Shown here: in pieces, positions 15,960 to 17,455 of the stretch
Numbering within the stretch: the first letter of the stretch is position 1
Layout of the letters: each line of letters begins with the position of its first letter
Translations under genes and position numbers: made by a program
The notes under the pieces: generated by a model
Told to the model about the DNA's origin: nothing
Seen by the model: the letters and a program-made list of their open reading frames with translations, nothing else
Databases searched by the model: none
DNA from: an uncultured Prevotella sp.
GTDB taxonomy: Bacteria > Bacteroidota > Bacteroidia > Bacteroidales > Bacteroidaceae
Direction of reading: 5' to 3'
Assembly (NCBI GenBank): GCA_900541575.1
Contig: UQKO01000054.1
Location: forward strand, 1 to 17,455
Length of the DNA stretch: 17,455 nucleotides

Positions 15960-16943
15960 TTACTCGGCCTGTTTTATCTCTCTCTTTATTTTCTCCCACG
16001 TAGTTGCTGGAAGAGCCGTTCCAACCACTTCTATAATATGGCCGGCAAGAAGCGAACCGAGACGCGCACATTCCATTAACCCTTGATTTATCGAGAGTGC
16101 ATAGAGAAAGCCAGCCGAAAAATAGTCACCCGCTGCCGTGGTGTCTACCACATGGGGCACTTCACGTGCAGGGCAGTGGACTTTTTCCTCACCACGACAC
16201 ACAATCACACCTTTCTTACCCACTTTCACCACGGCCACTTCACAAAGTTGTGCCAGCTTGTAGGCATTCGCTTCTGCATCGTCAGACCCTGTGAAAGCTT
16301 GTGCTTCTTGCTCGTTGGCAAACACAATATCTGTTTTTTGAAGAAGTTCACCAAAAAAGTCACGGTCTTCTTGCACAATGTTGTAACTCGCTAGGTCGAT
16401 ACACACCTTGAGCCCCGCCTCGTGAGCCAAATCCACCGCACGGCGAATAAGGGCGTGATTCTGCACAAGATATCCTTCTATATAGAAATAAGAATAGCCA
16501 TCAAACCACTCGGGCTGCACATCTTCGGGCTTCAAATTAGCTGCCGCACCTAAATAGGTACCAAATGTGCGCTGCCCATCGGCCGAGATAATCGTAGAAG
16601 CCACACCCGTGGGAAGATCTAAATCTTCAAGCAGTCGCGTATGAATGCCATGACGATGAAAACTATCCGCAAAGAATTTCGCCGTTTCATCGCGACCGAC
16701 CTTACCAATCAACCCAGGCTGGCCTCCCAAATTGGCCACCGCAAGAATGGTATTACAAGCAGAACCGCCCGTGGTGCGCTGTGGATTGAGCGAAAGTAGA
16801 CGCTTGCTCACCTCTAAATAGCGCTCCACATCAATAAGTTGCATCGACCCTTTCGGCAAATCCAACTCTTTGAGTATCACGTCGTTGTCAACTTGTACAA
16901 GCATATCTACGAGGGCATTACCTATACCCAATATCTTCTTCAT
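15960..16943 (-). CDS. PfkB-family kinase, adenosine kinase-like
   Basis: A 327-residue ribokinase-fold sugar kinase. The opening GIGNALVDMLVQVD is typical of adenosine kinase-like members. The PfkB signatures are the GG motif TTGGSACNTILAVANLGG (57-74) and DTTAAGDYFSAGFLYAL (267-283), with D273 as the catalytic base and TAAG as the anion hole. A lid strand region (about 14-40) and TYLGAAANL (129-137) also fit. The likely reaction is phosphorylation of a nucleoside or sugar such as adenosine; the substrate is not proven by sequence. A TATCTTTG box lies 26 bp upstream. The processing protease follows downstream, possibly on the same transcript. Confidence 0.92.
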   Translation of the reverse strand: MKKILGIGNALVDMLVQVDNDVILKELDLPKGSMQLIDVERYLEVSKRLLSLNPQRTTGGSACNTILAVANLGGQPGLIGKVGRDETAKFFADSFHRHGIHTRLLEDLDLPTGVASTIISADGQRTFGTYLGAAANLKPEDVQPEWFDGYSYFYIEGYLVQNHALIRRAVDLAHEAGLKVCIDLASYNIVQEDRDFFGELLQKTDIVFANEQEAQAFTGSDDAEANAYKLAQLCEVAVVKVGKKGVIVCRGEEKVHCPAREVPHVVDTTAAGDYFSAGFLYALSINQGLMECARLGSLLAGHIIEVVGTALPATTWEKIKREIKQAE

Positions 16944-16968
16944 TGTATTTTTTTTGAAAATTTCTGTG

Positions 16969-16976
16969 CAAAGATA
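16969..16976 (-). promoter_or_regulatory. PfkB-family kinase -7 box
   Basis: TATCTTTG on the minus strand matches TAnnTTTG. The start would fall near 16963, about 20 nt before the kinase ATG at 16943. No TTTG is seen at the -33 position (about 16996-17000), which abuts the -7 box of the divergent tRNA promoter. Confidence 0.6.
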
Positions 16977-16999
16977 GGGCTTATTTCAAAAATAACCAT

Positions 17000-17007
17000 T
17001 ACCTTTG
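17000..17007 (+). promoter_or_regulatory. tRNA-Asn -7 box
   Basis: TACCTTTG on the plus strand matches TAnnTTTG. It lies 46 nt before the first tRNA, so a short 5' leader would be removed by RNase P. The -33 position (about 16977-16980, GGGC) has no TTTG and touches the -7 box of the opposite promoter. Confidence 0.6.
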
Positions 17008-17053
17008 CACCGCAATTCGGAAAAAGATAGCAAGTTTTCATCTTTTACAGACT

Positions 17054-17130
17054 GCTTCAGTAGCTCAGTTGGTTAGAGCACCTGACTGTTAATCAGGGGG
17101 TCGTTGGTTCAAGCCCATCCTGAAGCGCCA
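17054..17130 (+). tRNA. tRNA-Asn(GUU), copy 1
   Basis: A complete cloverleaf can be read. The acceptor stem is GCTTCAG / CTGAAGC with discriminator G, the D arm is GCTC-AGTTGGTTA-GAGC, and the anticodon arm is CCTGA-CTGTTAA-TCAGG with anticodon GTT. The T arm is GTTGG-TTCAAGC-CCATC, with a T-T mismatch at its second pair. CCA (17128-17130) is encoded. The 78 bp 17051-17128 are identical to 17159-17236. Confidence 0.96.
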
Positions 17131-17161
17131 AGATCTCTATTCGATTTCTAGAATTGCCACT

Positions 17162-17235
17162 GCTTCAGTAGCTCAGTTGGTTAGAGCACCTGACTGTTAA
17201 TCAGGGGGTCGTTGGTTCAAGCCCATCCTGAAGCG
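17162..17235 (+). tRNA. tRNA-Asn(GUU), copy 2
   Basis: The sequence is identical to copy 1 over the whole mature body, but the discriminator G is followed by CAC, so CCA must be added after transcription. It starts 31 bp after copy 1 with no promoter box between, so both should be processed from one transcript ended by the hairpin at 17249-17283. Confidence 0.95.
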
Positions 17236-17248
17236 CACCTTTCACAAG

Positions 17249-17283
17249 CACCTACATTCTTCGGAATGTGGGTGTTTTTTTTT
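17249..17283 (+). terminator. Intrinsic terminator of the tRNA-Asn pair
   Basis: An 11-bp stem (CACCTACATTC 17249-17259 with GAATGTGGGTG 17264-17274, one T-G pair) is closed by a TTCG tetraloop and followed by nine T. This is a strong rho-independent terminator on the plus strand, 13 bp after the second tRNA. Confidence 0.92.
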
Positions 17284-17355
17284 ATTTATTATCAGAGTAT
17301 AGATAGCTTATTCTGGGTCAGCGGATATTTCCGGTTGGTATGATGGTAAAAAGTG

Positions 17356-17387
17356 CTTGCTCATATCATGCATATTGAGTAGCTTTG
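17356..17387 (+). promoter_or_regulatory. Promoter of the terminal transposase-like ORF
   Basis: CTTG (17356-17359) is followed after 20 nt by TAGCTTTG (17380-17387), a full -7 match with a three-of-four -33 match. The ATG of the ORF lies only four bases after the -7 box, so transcription should begin at or very near the start codon. Confidence 0.55.
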
Positions 17388-17391
17388 CATC

Positions 17392-17455
17392 ATGGAATCT
17401 ATAAAACTATTACGTGCTATATTGCCAGAGGTGTTGATAGATAATTTTGATGTTG
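17392..17455 (+). CDS. Transposase N-terminus (ISAon1-like), cut by window end
   Basis: Twenty-one codons are visible, reading MESIKLLRAILPEVLIDNFD and on. This resembles, from memory, the start of ISAon1-type transposase N-terminal proteins common in Prevotella and other Bacteroidales, which often begin with a short helix followed by LPE and DNF. No terminal inverted repeat can be confirmed, because the other end of the element is outside the window. The 108 bp between the tRNA terminator and this ATG would hold the left end of the element. If the assignment is right, an insertion sequence sits just downstream of the tRNA pair. Confidence 0.5.
   Translation, partial: MESIKLLRAILPEVLIDNFDV

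Overview
The window looks like a chromosomal segment of a member of the Bacteroidales (Bacteroidota), most likely close to Prevotella or a relative. Three things point there. Several genes are preceded by the Bacteroidetes -7 box TAnnTTTG, sometimes with TTTG 19-20 nt upstream, and most lack a clear Shine-Dalgarno. The arginine decarboxylase, SufD and topoisomerase I (no C-terminal zinc fingers) read like Bacteroidales versions. The last bases open an ORF resembling the N-terminus of ISAon1-type transposases. The genus is inferred from remembered protein style, not from a search.

Layout. (1) 1-976 is an accessory, A+T-richer patch. It holds a 59-bp direct repeat in two copies 264 bp apart around a hairpin-forming 22-bp tandem array, then two small overlapping plus-strand ORFs of unknown function that look like gene remnants. 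(2) A perfect 18-bp hairpin at 1094-1133 separates them from convergent speA (arginine decarboxylase). (3) aroK and topA follow in one minus-strand unit, with a promoter before topA and a hairpin plus T-run after aroK. (4) 6290-10615 is an Fe-S assembly cluster, transcribed sufC, sufD, sufS and then rnhB; sufB, the usual partner, is absent. (5) 10616-11176 is 561 bp without a gene. It carries the sufC promoter inside a sequence that recurs in diverged form at the sufC/sufD junction. (6) 11177-16943 is a minus-strand housekeeping run: a GltD/NfnB-type flavoprotein, hisS, an S41 processing protease and a PfkB-family (adenosine kinase-like) sugar kinase. (7) 17054-17235 holds two identical tRNA-Asn genes on the plus strand, ended by a strong UUCG-loop terminator. 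(8) The window closes with the first 21 codons of a probable transposase.

All large protein genes lie on the minus strand; the plus strand holds only the accessory ORFs, the tRNAs and the IS fragment. Most genes are conserved housekeeping functions: polyamine synthesis, the shikimate pathway, DNA topology, RNA/DNA hybrid removal, Fe-S biogenesis, tRNA charging and periplasmic proteolysis. I see no clear novel multi-gene system. The points most worth a second look are the left-end repeat module, the missing sufB, the duplicated promoter element around sufC, the overlapping divergent promoters between the kinase and the tRNAs, and the probably leaderless transposase promoter.
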